From Cryptosporangium arvum DSM 44712 (GTDB lineage: Bacteria; Actinomycetota; Actinomycetes; Mycobacteriales; Cryptosporangiaceae), in NCBI RefSeq assembly GCF_000585375.1, contig NZ_KK073874.1:5538067-5602066 (forward strand): 64,000 bases of DNA, written 5' to 3'. The translations under genes were made by a program, and so were the position numbers. Of this stretch, positions 35,594 through 43,970 are shown piece by piece. The notes beneath the pieces were generated by a model. It did no database searches, was not told the DNA's origin, and was given only the letters and a program-made list of their open reading frames with translations. Within the stretch, counting starts at the first letter, position 1. The number at the start of each line of letters is the position of its first letter.

Positions 35594-36309
35594 GCCGAGA
35601 CCGGCTTCTGGAAGTACAGCGCGACGCTCTTGCCGATCAGCGGGTTGAGCACCTGCTCGGCGACCTGCGTCACGGCCGGTTTGCTCATCAGGTCCCAGAC
35701 CAGCAGCTTGTGGTAGGCCTGCACCGCCGGGTGGTCGTCCTTCGACGAGCCGACCGCGCACTTGAGCCACCAGTACGGCGAGTGCAGCGCGTGCGCGTGG
35801 TGCCGGTGGGTCGCGACCAGCCCGGCGTCGACGAGCTTGCGCTCCAGCGAGTCGGCCCGGTAGATCCGGATGTGACCGCCCTCGTTCGCGTGGTACTCGT
35901 CGGACAGCGCCCAGCAGATCCGCTCCGGCAGCCAGCGCGGCACGGTCACCGCGAGCGTTCCGCCCGGGGCGAGGATGCGCACCAGCTCGGCGATCGCGGC
36001 GTCGTCCTCAGGTACGTGCTCGAGGATCTCGGAGGCCAGGACGACGTCGAAGTGACCGTCCTCGTACGGCATCTCCAGGACGTTTCCGGGCTGCACCGCA
36101 CCGGAACCGCCCGGCGGCACCTCGCCGGCCTCCTCCATCGCCGCGAACATGTCCGCGACGCTCTTGAGCTCGATCTCGTCCAGATCGAACGCGATCACCT
36201 CGGCCCCGCGGCGCAGCGCCTCGTACGAGTGCCGCCCGCCGCCGGCGCCGACATCGATGAAACGGGTGCGCCGGCCGACCCGCAGCCGGTCGAAATCCAC
36301 CGTCAGCAC
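35590..36309 (-). CDS. Class I SAM-dependent methyltransferase (Methyltransf_11)
   Basis: A 239-aa methyltransferase. Motif I is RFIDVGAGGGRHSYEALRRG, the acidic residue is in VIAFDLDEIEL, then FDVVLASEILEHVPEDDAAI and LAPGGTLAVTVPRWLPERIC. The C-terminal half (YHANEGGHIRIYRADSLERK) is as in glycan/lipid methyltransferases that act after a glycosyltransferase. GTG 36309 has GGGAGA 6 nt upstream and overlaps the GT4 end by 7 nt; GTG 36300 is an alternative. It is co-transcribed with its neighbours. Confidence 0.9.
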
Positions 36310-37526
36310 TTCGCGTCTCCCCTGGCGTCCTCGTAGGCCCGGACCGTGGCCCGTGCCACCGAGATCCAGCTGAACCGTTCCTCCGCGCGGGCGCGGCCGG
36401 CGGCGCTGAGCCGCTCGCGTTCCTCCGGCGAGGCCAGGAGACCGTCGATCGCGGTCACCAGCGCGCCCGCGTCCCCCGGCGGCACCAGCACCCCGGCGTC
36501 CCCGACGACCTCGGGCAGCGCGCCCGCCCGGCTGGCCACGACCGGGGTGCCGCAGGAGAGCGCCTCGACGGTCGGCAGCGAGAAACCCTCGTAGAGCGAC
36601 GGCACGCACATGACCTCGGCGCTGGCCAGCAGCGCCGCCAGGTCGGCGTCGGAGAGGCCGGTGCGGACCGTGACGCAGTCGGTGAGCCCGAGCTCGGCGA
36701 TCCGCTGCTCGGTGGCGCCGCCGGGCTCCAGCGCCGAGACCAGCTGCAGCTCGACCGCGTGGTCGACGCGCAGCTTGGCGACCGCGTCGAGCAGGTGGGC
36801 GACGCCCTTGAGCGGCCGGTCGGCGCTGGCGATCGCGACGATGCGGCCGGGGACGCGCGGCCCGGCGGGGCGGAAGACGTCGGTGTCGACGCCGAGCGGC
36901 ACGACCCGGAAGCGCGCCGGGTCGATGCGGAAGTCGGTGATCGTGTCGGCGGTGGCGACGTCGGACACGCCGACCAGCACCGGGAGCCGCCGGGCGACCC
37001 GGGCCTGCATCTTCACGAACCCGTACCAGCGCAGGATCCCGTACTTCTTGCGTAACCGGGCGGCGTCCAGCTCGACCCGCCGGTCCCGGCTGATCGGGTG
37101 GTGGATCGTCGCGACCAGCGGCACCCCGCGGCGCGCGAGCGTCAGCAGCCCGTAGCCGAGCGACTGGTTGTCGTGGACGACGTCGAAGTCGGCGGCCCGC
37201 GTCTTCATCAGATGCGCGATTCGCGCCCCGAACGCGAGCGGTTCGGCGAATGTCCCGGTTTTGGTAGTTACGAATTCCAGAACGTCGTACCGATCACGGA
37301 AGTCCCGGAACCGCACTTTGCGCGGGAAGTCGGGTCCGCCGAACATGTCCAGGCTGGGCACCGCGGTGAGCTTCACCCGCGGGTCGAGGTCCTCCGGATA
37401 GGGTTGGCCGGAGAAGACCTCCACCTCGTGGCCCAGCTCCACCAGTCCACGACTCAGATACCGGACGTACACTCCCTGGCCGCCGCAGTGCGCTTTACTA
37501 CGGTACGAGAGCAAGGCGATTCGCAC
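36303..37526 (-). CDS. GT4-family glycosyltransferase
   Basis: A 407-aa GT-B retaining glycosyltransferase. The N-terminal acceptor domain has RIALLSYRSKAHCGGQGVYV (the glycine loop), and the C-terminal donor domain has PLGVDTDVFRP, IASADRPLKGVAHLLDAV and the E-x7-E signature in YEGFSLPTVEALSCGTPVVA. It transfers a sugar from a nucleotide donor to an unknown acceptor at the inner membrane face. GTG 37526 has GGAGG 5 nt upstream; GTG 37532 is less likely. It is the first gene of the four-gene cluster. Confidence 0.93.
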   Translation of the reverse strand: MRIALLSYRSKAHCGGQGVYVRYLSRGLVELGHEVEVFSGQPYPEDLDPRVKLTAVPSLDMFGGPDFPRKVRFRDFRDRYDVLEFVTTKTGTFAEPLAFGARIAHLMKTRAADFDVVHDNQSLGYGLLTLARRGVPLVATIHHPISRDRRVELDAARLRKKYGILRWYGFVKMQARVARRLPVLVGVSDVATADTITDFRIDPARFRVVPLGVDTDVFRPAGPRVPGRIVAIASADRPLKGVAHLLDAVAKLRVDHAVELQLVSALEPGGATEQRIAELGLTDCVTVRTGLSDADLAALLASAEVMCVPSLYEGFSLPTVEALSCGTPVVASRAGALPEVVGDAGVLVPPGDAGALVTAIDGLLASPEERERLSAAGRARAEERFSWISVARATVRAYEDARGDAKC

Positions 37527-37566
37527 ATCCACCTCCTCTCACTACTGTCCCAGTAACTTACTCGTC

Positions 37567-37572
37567 AGTATA
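37567..37572 (-). promoter_or_regulatory. Candidate -10 box of GT4 operon
   Basis: TATACT on the minus strand in the AT-rich 109-nt gap between the GT4 start and the converging-side thiolase end. It would give a ~35-nt leader. No good -35 is visible. ACTTA...TAAGT arms flank it. Confidence 0.35.
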
Positions 37573-37635
37573 AGTAGAATCCTGTTTCTTAGGGCAGATT
37601 CACCGAACTAGGGTCCCGTTCGGACACTCGGTGAG

Positions 37636-38844
37636 CTACGTCACACGCTCGAACAGAGCCGCCAGCCCCTGGCCCCCGCCGATGCACATCGTCTCCAGGC
37701 CGTAACGCGCGTCGCGGCGGTCGAGTTCGTGCAGCATCGTGGCCAGGATGCGTCCGCCGGTCGCGCCGACCGGGTGGCCCAGCGAGATCCCCGACCCGTT
37801 GACGTTGAAGCGCTCGAAGTCGGCGTCGCCGAACCCCCAGGCCCTGGTGCAGGCCAGCACCTGGCTCGCGAACGCCTCGTTCAGCTCGATCAGGTCGACG
37901 TCGCGGAGCGCCACGTCCGCGCGGCCGAGCGTCTTCGCGACGGCCGGCACCGGCCCGATGCCCATCGTCTTCGGCGGCACCCCGGCGACGGCCCAGGAGA
38001 CCAGCCGCGCCAGCGGGCGCAGCCCATACTCGTCGGCCTTCTCCCGGGTGAGCACCACGCACAGGGCCGCGCCGTCGTTCTGCCCGCTGGCGTTGCCCGC
38101 GGTGACGGTCGCGCCGGGATCGGTGCGGCCGAGCACCGGGCGCAGCTTCCCCAGCTTCTCCAGCGACGAGTCGGCACGCGGGTGTTCGTCGGTGTCGACG
38201 ACCGCGCCGCCGGGGAGCGTGACCGGCACGATCTCGGCCGCGAAGCGCCCGTCCCGCTGGGCCGCCACCGCCCGCTCGTGCGAGCGCAGCGCGTACTCGT
38301 CCTGCTCACGGCGGGAGATGTCGTACTCGCGGCGCAGGTTCTCGGCGGTCTCCAGCATCCCGCCCGGCACCGGGTAGAGCTCGCCGCCGGCGGTGACCCG
38401 GGCCCGGGCCAGCCGGTCGGAGAACACCAACTGGTCGCCGGCGGCGCCCCAGCGGGCGGCCGTCGAGTAGAACTCCACCTGGCTCATGCTCTCGGCACCG
38501 CCGGCCAGCACGACGTCCGCGGCACCGGTCTGCACCTGCATCGCGGCCCAGAGCACGGCCTGCAGGCCCGAGCCGCAGCGCCGGTCGACCTGGGCCCCGC
38601 CGACCTCGACCGGCAGCCCGGCGTCGAGCGCGGCGACGCGGCCGATCGCCGGCGCCTCCCCGTTGGGGTAGCACTGGCCGAGGACGACGTCGTCCACCGA
38701 CCCGGCGGGCAGCCCGGTGCGTGTGAGCAGGGCGCGGATCACGGTCGCACCGAGCGTCGCGGCCGGCACGTCCTTCAGCACGCCGCCGTAGCGCCCGACC
38801 GGGGTACGCAGCGGCGCGCAGATCACTGCCTCACGGGGGTTCAC
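37636..38844 (-). CDS. Thiolase (acetyl-CoA C-acyltransferase)
   Basis: A 402-aa thiolase with nucleophile Cys90 in QVDRRCGSGLQAVLWAAMQV, NEAFASQVLACTRAWG, the catalytic His in SLGHPVGATGGRI and the second Cys in METMCIGGGQG-like LETMCIGGGQGLAALFERV. It performs thiolytic cleavage of a 3-oxoacyl-CoA in beta-oxidation. The opening REAVICAPLRTPVGRYGGVL is FadA5/FadA6-like. GTG 38844 overlaps the MaoC stop (GTGA), so the two are one operon. Confidence 0.95.
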   Translation of the reverse strand: MNPREAVICAPLRTPVGRYGGVLKDVPAATLGATVIRALLTRTGLPAGSVDDVVLGQCYPNGEAPAIGRVAALDAGLPVEVGGAQVDRRCGSGLQAVLWAAMQVQTGAADVVLAGGAESMSQVEFYSTAARWGAAGDQLVFSDRLARARVTAGGELYPVPGGMLETAENLRREYDISRREQDEYALRSHERAVAAQRDGRFAAEIVPVTLPGGAVVDTDEHPRADSSLEKLGKLRPVLGRTDPGATVTAGNASGQNDGAALCVVLTREKADEYGLRPLARLVSWAVAGVPPKTMGIGPVPAVAKTLGRADVALRDVDLIELNEAFASQVLACTRAWGFGDADFERFNVNGSGISLGHPVGATGGRILATMLHELDRRDARYGLETMCIGGGQGLAALFERVT

Positions 38845-39290
38845 AGGTAGAACCGTCCCACGGTCTCGGCGACCACCGCGGGTTTCGGCTCGCCTTTGAG
38901 CTCGACGGTGACCGACGACACGACCTGGAGAGCGTCGCCGACCTTCGTGACCTCGATCAGGCGCACGACCGCGCGGATCGACGCACCGACCCGCACCGGC
39001 GCCGGGAAGCGCAGTCTGTTGAGGCCGTAGTTGACGGCCATCCGCGCCTCGACCCGGTAGATCCCGCGCATCATCGCGGGCAGCAGCGCGGCCGTCAGGT
39101 AACCGTGGGCGATCGGCGCGCCGAACGGGCCGGCCTTCGCCCGTTCGGGGTCCACGTGGATCCACTGGTGGTCGTCGGTCGCGTCGGCGAACCGATCGAC
39201 GCGTTCCTGCGTGATCTCCCACCAGTCGCCGGTACCGAGTTCGGTGCCGACGGCCCGCTCGAGTTCGTCCGGAGTAGTGAAGACACGCAT
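38841..39290 (-). CDS. MaoC-family enoyl-CoA hydratase
   Basis: A 149-aa single hot-dog domain. The hydratase-2 motif is DRFADATDDHQWIHVDPERA (Asp/His pair), then FGAPIAHGYLTAALLPAMM and INxG-like AVNYGLNRLRFPAPVRVGAS. It hydrates trans-2-enoyl-CoA. AGGAG lies 6 nt before ATG 39290. It is co-transcribed with the thiolase and divergent from the KstR-like TetR gene. Confidence 0.92.
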   Translation of the reverse strand: MRVFTTPDELERAVGTELGTGDWWEITQERVDRFADATDDHQWIHVDPERAKAGPFGAPIAHGYLTAALLPAMMRGIYRVEARMAVNYGLNRLRFPAPVRVGASIRAVVRLIEVTKVGDALQVVSSVTVELKGEPKPAVVAETVGRFYL

Positions 39291-39313
39291 CGGCGGCTCC
39301 TAGGTGCGCTGAG

Positions 39314-39323
39314 ATTATATACA
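39314..39323 (-). promoter_or_regulatory. MaoC promoter with TGTATA/TATAAT element
   Basis: Minus-strand TGTATATAAT: the TATAAT (39319-39314) is a -10 box for MaoC-thiolase. The surrounding TGTATATAATCTCAGCG is almost identical to the element before the CaiB gene at 41206-41222. It lies in the MaoC/TetR divergent gap, so TetR may bind it. Confidence 0.65.
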
Positions 39324-39352
39324 ATACGCAGCCCCGCCTTGGAGGTGCGCGC

Positions 39353-39928
39353 GTGACGACGTCGTCGTGGCAGGTCGAGCGCCGGGACCGGATCCTGCGC
39401 GCGGCCCGGGAGTCCCTGGAGGAGCAGGAGTACGAGGCCATCCAGATGCGCGACGTCGCCCAGCGCGCCGGGGTCGCCCTCGGCACGCTGTACCGCTGCT
39501 TCTCGTCGAAAGAGCACCTGTACGCGGCGGTGGTGACCGATTGGGGCAGCCGGTCGGCGTTCGCGGCCTCCGGCGCGTCGCCGGAGACGCGCGTGCGCGC
39601 CCGGGTGCACGGCGTGATCACCGCCTACGAGCGGCAGCCGCAGTTCTACCGGGCCCACGTCACGCTGCAGAGCAGCGCCGACCCCAACGCGCGGGAGCTG
39701 CTCACCGAGTTCGCCCGCGACGCCCGGGACGCGCTCGCCGCGGAGGTCGCGGTGCTGGGCCGGGCCCCCGCCGACGACGCCGCGACGATGCTGTGGGCGC
39801 TCATCACGTCGCGGCTGACCCACGCGATCTATCGCGGCGGCGACGTCGGCGAGATCCACCGCATCGCCGACAAGTTCGTCGACCTGCTCGTCCCGCGCTT
39901 GCGGGACGAGCAGGCCGGGAAGAGCTAG
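39353..39928 (+). CDS. TetR-family regulator, KstR-like
   Basis: A 191-aa repressor. The helix-turn-helix (about 10-60) reads RRDRILRAARESLEEQEYEA, IQMRDVAQRAGVALGTLYRC and FSSKEHLY, close to what I remember of KstR (YEAVQMR, VAVGTLYRYFPSK). The rest is a helical ligand domain, probably binding an acyl-CoA or steroid-CoA. GGAGG precedes GTG 39353. It is divergent from MaoC-thiolase and near a perfect KstR-type palindrome at 41143. It is the best candidate for controlling this catabolic island. Confidence 0.9.
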   Translation: MTTSSWQVERRDRILRAARESLEEQEYEAIQMRDVAQRAGVALGTLYRCFSSKEHLYAAVVTDWGSRSAFAASGASPETRVRARVHGVITAYERQPQFYRAHVTLQSSADPNARELLTEFARDARDALAAEVAVLGRAPADDAATMLWALITSRLTHAIYRGGDVGEIHRIADKFVDLLVPRLRDEQAGKS

Positions 39929-39933
39929 CGGCC

Positions 39934-41013
39934 TCAGTGCGCCGACGTCCGGCGGCGCGGCCGGACCGGGCGCCCGACCAGCACCGCGGCGACGAAGAGG
40001 ATCAGCCCGAGCACCACCAGCACGATCGAGGCCCGGCCGCGCAGCCACGGCAGCAGACTCTGCGCCTGCTCGGCCCGCTCGAGCCGGTCGTCGGCGTTGC
40101 GGACGCTGTCCATCTTCGCCTCGAACGCGGTCACGGTCTTGCCGTTCGCGGTGTACTGCTGTGTGATCTCCTCGCGGATGCCGATCACGTCACCGGAGTT
40201 CGGCTCGATCCAGTACGTCCGGGTGCTGGCGTACCAGGATTCGGCGTCGAGGCCCGGTGCACTGGAGTCGAACAGCGCGCCCGGCAGTTCCCTCGACCCG
40301 ATCCTCTGCAGCGGGACGGCCTTGCGGAACACGTAGACGTCCAGGCCGTCCTTCGTCGACTCGCCGACGTACTCGGCCGTCGTCGCGCGCTCGAGGTTGA
40401 CGTCCCAGATCTGGTACGACTTCTTCTGGGTGTCGAGCGGGAACGTGTAGTAGCCCTCGTGGCGGAGTTCCTTGCCGTCGGGCTCCGCCTCGTCGGTGAC
40501 GACGCGGTCGCCGCAGCAGTTCGTGGACTCGCCGGTACGGGGGTCGATCGAGAGCCGCTCGACCCGGGCCTGCAGCAGCCCGCGCCCGTCGACCTCGATC
40601 CGGGTCGCGATGTCCCAGACGTTGTCGTCGCCGTCGTTGTCGACACCGGTCGCCCGGGAGACGAAGTTCCGCGCGGTCACGTCGACGCCGGTGAGCACCG
40701 TCGCTCCGGCCGGCGCGTCCATGTCGGGCATCAGCACGGTGGCGTCGCCGCCCTTGAGGATCTGCTCGGTCTGGGGATCGGCCGGGAGGACGGCGACCCG
40801 GGGATAGACGTAGAGCGGCAGCAGGATGCCGACCACGAGAAGGAAGATCCCGGCACCGATCAGCGCGAGCCGGAGCAGGCGACGGGAGCGTGGCGGCTCC
40901 CCCTGCGCACGCTCGGGAGCGTGGTCCGGGAGGACCGGCGGCGCCACCGGCGCGGTAGGCGCGTCCGAGGGCGCTTGGCGCTCGGACGTCACCGGGTCGG
41001 GTGCAGCGGTCAT
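39934..41013 (-). CDS. DUF3068 (PorA-family) membrane protein
   Basis: A 359-aa protein with a Pro/Ala-rich cytoplasmic N-tail, a first membrane helix (LALIGAGIFLLVVGILLPLY), a large exported domain (~70-320) with CC in TGESTNCCGDRVV, and a second helix near the end (ASIVLVVLGLILFVAAVLVG). The domain contains QIWDVNLERATTAEY and RTYWIEPNSGDVIGIREEIT. DUF3068 proteins are typical of actinobacteria; some are annotated porin PorA-like. Function is not known. It converges with TetR (5-nt gap), and its upstream region is shared with the CaiB gene. Confidence 0.88.
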   Translation of the reverse strand: MTAAPDPVTSERQAPSDAPTAPVAPPVLPDHAPERAQGEPPRSRRLLRLALIGAGIFLLVVGILLPLYVYPRVAVLPADPQTEQILKGGDATVLMPDMDAPAGATVLTGVDVTARNFVSRATGVDNDGDDNVWDIATRIEVDGRGLLQARVERLSIDPRTGESTNCCGDRVVTDEAEPDGKELRHEGYYTFPLDTQKKSYQIWDVNLERATTAEYVGESTKDGLDVYVFRKAVPLQRIGSRELPGALFDSSAPGLDAESWYASTRTYWIEPNSGDVIGIREEITQQYTANGKTVTAFEAKMDSVRNADDRLERAEQAQSLLPWLRGRASIVLVVLGLILFVAAVLVGRPVRPRRRTSAH

Positions 41014-41142
41014 GGGGACACCATCCGATCGCCGTTGATCCAGATACGTAGCTGGCGGGAGGAGCGTCGTGCTGGAGCCGGGCGCTTCGGGCCCACAGTT
41101 CGATGTCCGGACGGAGTACACAGGACAACGTGGCGGAAATAC

Positions 41143-41156
41143 TAGAACCGGTTCTA
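41143..41156. promoter_or_regulatory. KstR-type operator palindrome
   Basis: TAGAACCGGTTCTA, a perfect 14-bp palindrome and an exact match to TnnAACnnGTTnnA, the consensus of the steroid-catabolism repressor KstR. It sits 66 nt upstream of the CaiB start and between it and the DUF3068 gene. Confidence 0.7.
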
Positions 41157-41205
41157 CCCACGGTCAACTGGTCCGACGTCTTGATTCGGTTCAGATCTTT
41201 AATAC

Positions 41206-41221
41206 TGTATATAATCTGAGC
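41206..41221 (+). promoter_or_regulatory. Leaderless promoter of CaiB gene
   Basis: TGTATATAAT with -10 TATAAT at 41210-41215, followed by just 6 nt (CTGAGC) before GTG 41222. Transcription would begin at or within a base or two of the start codon, giving a leaderless mRNA. Confidence 0.65.
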
Positions 41222-42436
41222 GTGCCTGATGCTCCCCTGCACGGCCTGCGGATCCTCGAGTGCTCGATCCTCGGTCCGGCCGCGGTCACCACCCACCTCG
41301 CCGACCTGGGGGCCGAGGTGATCAAGGTCGAGCCACCGGGCGGTGACTACGTGCGCGGCATGGCGTGGCCGATCGTCGACGGGGTCTCGCTGATGCACCT
41401 CCACCTCAACCGGGGCAAGCGCAGCGTCGTCCTGGACCTGCGCGAACCGTCCGGGGTGGCCGCGTTCACCGCGCTCGCGGCCCGCTCCGACGTCGTCGTG
41501 GAGGCGATGCGGCCCGGCGGCCTCGCGCGGCGCGGGCTCGGGTTCGACGCCCTGCGCGCGGTGAACCCCGCGCTGGTGTTCGCGACCGTGAGCGGGTTCG
41601 GCACCACCGGGCCGCTGGCCGGCCTGGCCAGCCACGGGATCGCGTTCGACACCTGGGCCGGCGTGGTCGCGCCGGAGACCGACGCCGACGGGTTCCCCAC
41701 GATTCCCGACCACGTGTCGATCGGCATCACGGCCGGGCCGCTGTTCGGGGCGCTGGGGATCCTCGCCGCGGTGCTGCGGGCCCGCGCGACCGGCGTCGGG
41801 GCCCGGGTGGAGGTCGCGCAGTCGGACGCGGCCGCCGCGTTCGACTGGCTCCGGATCGAGGGGTGGCGCGCGTACCGGCGCCCCGCGGACGAGGTCACCG
41901 GCAACCCCGCCGACGGGCTCCGGCGGCGCGCTCCGGGCACCGGCGGCATGCGGGAGAGCGTCCGCTACCAGCTGTACGCGACCGCCGACGGACACGTGCT
42001 GCTGATGGCGTCCGAGAACAGGTTCTGGCGCAACTTCTGCCACGCGGCCGGGTGCCCGGAGCTGATCGACGAGACCGACACGCGGGAGATCGCGAACCAC
42101 GCGGCGGGCGACGTGGCGCTGCGGCGCACGCTGACCGCGCTGTTCGCCCGGCGTACCACGTGGGAGTGGGTGGAGCTGGGGGTCACCGCGGACGTGCCGC
42201 TGGCCCCGGTGAACACGCCCCGGACGGTCGGCGACGACCCGCAGTTCGTCGAACGGATGCCCTGGACGGACGCGGCGGCCACCGGCACCGAGATGATGCC
42301 GAGCCCGATCCGCTTCCCCGATCTGGACCTACCCGGCCCCACGACCGCCCCGGCACTGGGCGCCGACACCGAGACCGTCCTCCGCGACGTCGCCGGCTAC
42401 TCCGACGCACAGGTCGCGGCGCTGCTAGGACAGTAG
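41222..42436 (+). CDS. CaiB/BaiF-family CoA-transferase
   Basis: A 404-aa class III CoA-transferase. It begins DAPLHGLRILECSILGPAAV, with LADLGAEVIKVEPPGGDYVR, LNRGKRSVVLDL and VVVEAMRPGGLARRGLGFDA. It moves CoA between acyl groups through an aspartyl-CoA intermediate; the candidate Asp in other members precedes a WxAxD-like region around GIAFDTWAGVV. GTG at 41222 gives the family start and follows the -10 box directly. Its end overlaps the converging GntR gene by 12 nt. Confidence 0.93.
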   Translation: MPDAPLHGLRILECSILGPAAVTTHLADLGAEVIKVEPPGGDYVRGMAWPIVDGVSLMHLHLNRGKRSVVLDLREPSGVAAFTALAARSDVVVEAMRPGGLARRGLGFDALRAVNPALVFATVSGFGTTGPLAGLASHGIAFDTWAGVVAPETDADGFPTIPDHVSIGITAGPLFGALGILAAVLRARATGVGARVEVAQSDAAAAFDWLRIEGWRAYRRPADEVTGNPADGLRRRAPGTGGMRESVRYQLYATADGHVLLMASENRFWRNFCHAAGCPELIDETDTREIANHAAGDVALRRTLTALFARRTTWEWVELGVTADVPLAPVNTPRTVGDDPQFVERMPWTDAAATGTEMMPSPIRFPDLDLPGPTTAPALGADTETVLRDVAGYSDAQVAALLGQ

Positions 42437-43135
42437 GCCGCGCTGTTCCAGGAGAGAAACGACGCTGTCGGTCTCGGCCCGGAGCAGGTCGACGAAGGCC
42501 GCCTCGGCGCCGGTGCCGTCGCCGGCCTTGAGCGCCTTCACGATCGCGCGCATGCCCCGCTTGTGGATACGGATCACGCCCGGCACCTGGGCGAAGAAGT
42601 TCCCGGGCACGATGTTCGTGGTGATCACGCGCGCGACCGCGCTGATCCGCCGCGAGGAGGCCAGCACCAGCACCTGGCGCAGGAACGTGGTGTTCAGCGC
42701 GGCGAACGCGTCCGCGTCGTTCGTGGCCTGCAGTTCCTTGGCGGTCTCGGCGAGCGCGGCGATGCCCTCCTCGGTGCCGCGCTCCACCGCGCGCCGCGCG
42801 GCCAGCCCGTACATCAGCCCGAGCAGCTCGTAGTGGTCGCGGACCGAGTTCTCGTCCAGCCCGTTGACGAACGCCCCGAGGTGCGGGCGGGACGTGACCC
42901 ACCCCTCCCGGTCCAGCGCGATGACCGCCTCGCGCACCGGGACCCGGCTGACCCGCAGCTCGGCGGCGATCTCGTCCTGCGGGACCCGCTCGCCGGCCCG
43001 GAGCCGCTGATCGAAGATCATCCGCCGGATGTGGGCGGCCACCTGCTGCGCACTGGTGGGGCGGGAGAGACCACCGGCCTCGTCGGCGACGAACTCCACG
43101 CCGGATGCTCCCACCTCTGCTCGCGTGACGATCAC
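42425..43135 (-). CDS. GntR-family (FadR/FCD) regulator
   Basis: A ~236-aa protein. The winged helix (about 20-85) has TSAQQVAAHIRRMIFDQRLR, ERVPQDEIAAELRVSRVPVR and EAVIALDREGWV. An FCD-type helical ligand domain follows (RDHYELLGLMYGLAARRAVE). It is probably an acyl-CoA- or organic-acid-responsive repressor of the divergent ECH gene. The start is uncertain: GTG 43135 is chosen; TTG 43153 is also open but lies nearly on the promoter. Confidence 0.9.
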   Translation of the reverse strand: MIVTRAEVGASGVEFVADEAGGLSRPTSAQQVAAHIRRMIFDQRLRAGERVPQDEIAAELRVSRVPVREAVIALDREGWVTSRPHLGAFVNGLDENSVRDHYELLGLMYGLAARRAVERGTEEGIAALAETAKELQATNDADAFAALNTTFLRQVLVLASSRRISAVARVITTNIVPGNFFAQVPGVIRIHKRGMRAIVKALKAGDGTGAEAAFVDLLRAETDSVVSLLEQRGLLS

Positions 43136-43159
43136 GACCTCCTCGTGCCCCAACTCCGA

Positions 43160-43165
43160 TATACA
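43160..43165 (-). promoter_or_regulatory. TGTATA element in GntR/ECH divergent promoter
   Basis: Minus-strand TGTATATC, with AT-rich flanks and ATACGTAT (43173-43180) beside it. It fits a -10 for GntR and lies between GntR and the enoyl-CoA hydratase gene. Confidence 0.5.
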
Positions 43166-43202
43166 TTATTCCATACGTATTGAGCAGGCTGGAGGCGCGC
43201 CC

Positions 43203-43952
43203 GTGCCCACCGTTCGGACGTCACTGATCCGCGGCGTCGGCCGCCTCACGCTCGCCGATCCCGCCCACCGCAACGCGCTCAGCCGCCGGCTCAGCGACGA
43301 ACTGGCCGCCGGGGTGCGCGCACTGCTGGCCGAGGGCGCCCGTGTGCTCGTGCTGGACGCCGAACCGCCGGTGTTCTGCGCGGGCGGGTCGCTGGACGGG
43401 CTGGCCGACCGCACGTCCCCGCTGGCGGCGTCGTACGCCGGGTTCACCGCGCTCGCGGACGCTCCGGTGCCGACGATCGCCGCGGTCGAGGGCCCGGCCA
43501 TCGGCGCCGGCGTCAACCTACCGCTGGCCTGCGACGTCGTCCTCGCCGGGGAGAGCGCCCGGTTCGATCCGCGGTTCCTCGACGTGGGCATCCACCCGGG
43601 CGGAGGGCACCTGTGGCGGCTGTCGCGGCGGATCGGCGAGCAGGGCGCGGCGGCGCTGGTGCTCTGCGGTGACGTGCTCACCGGCCCCGAGGCCGTGGCC
43701 CACGGCCTGGCCTGGCGCTGCGTCCCGGACGCCGCCCTGCCGACGCTCGCCGACACGTTCGCCGAACGGGTGGCCGGCCGCTCCCCCGAGCTGGTCCGCC
43801 TGACCAAGGCCACGTTGCGGGCCTCCCGCGGCCTGCGCGACCCGGCCGACGCCGCCGCGGTCGAGCTCGCCGCCCAGGAGTGGTCGGTGGCCCAGCCGCA
43901 CTTCCGCGAGACCGTCGCGCGTCTGCGCGAACACGTCCGCTCCCGGCCCTGA
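43203..43952 (+). CDS. Enoyl-CoA hydratase/isomerase
   Basis: A 249-aa crotonase. Oxyanion-hole segments are PPVFCAGGSLDGLADR and AVEGPAIGAGVNLPLACDVV; the active-site loop is FLDVGIHPGGGHLWRLSRRI. Hydration or isomerisation of an enoyl-CoA is expected. GTG 43203 has GGAGG 8 nt upstream, deciding the start; the frame is open further up but overlaps the regulator. The next CaiB gene follows after an 18-nt gap holding its own promoter. Confidence 0.92.
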   Translation: MPTVRTSLIRGVGRLTLADPAHRNALSRRLSDELAAGVRALLAEGARVLVLDAEPPVFCAGGSLDGLADRTSPLAASYAGFTALADAPVPTIAAVEGPAIGAGVNLPLACDVVLAGESARFDPRFLDVGIHPGGGHLWRLSRRIGEQGAAALVLCGDVLTGPEAVAHGLAWRCVPDAALPTLADTFAERVAGRSPELVRLTKATLRASRGLRDPADAAAVELAAQEWSVAQPHFRETVARLREHVRSRP

Positions 43953-43956
43953 GTTC

Positions 43957-43970
43957 TGTATATTTTATTT
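43957..43970 (+). promoter_or_regulatory. Leaderless promoter of second CaiB gene
   Basis: TGTATATT with -10 TATATT at 43959-43964, then 6 nt TTATTT and ATG 43971. It is AT-only in a GC-rich context. No Shine-Dalgarno is present. Confidence 0.65.

Noticed and set aside
37576-37589. AGAA-N6-TTCT near the GT4 promoter as another KstR site
   Set aside because: It lacks the AACnnGTT core and has wrong spacing.
41206-41222. TATA-like -10 alone as proof of a TetR operator
   Set aside because: The element could simply be a strong -10 box, so I report it as shared promoter or operator, not as a proven binding site.
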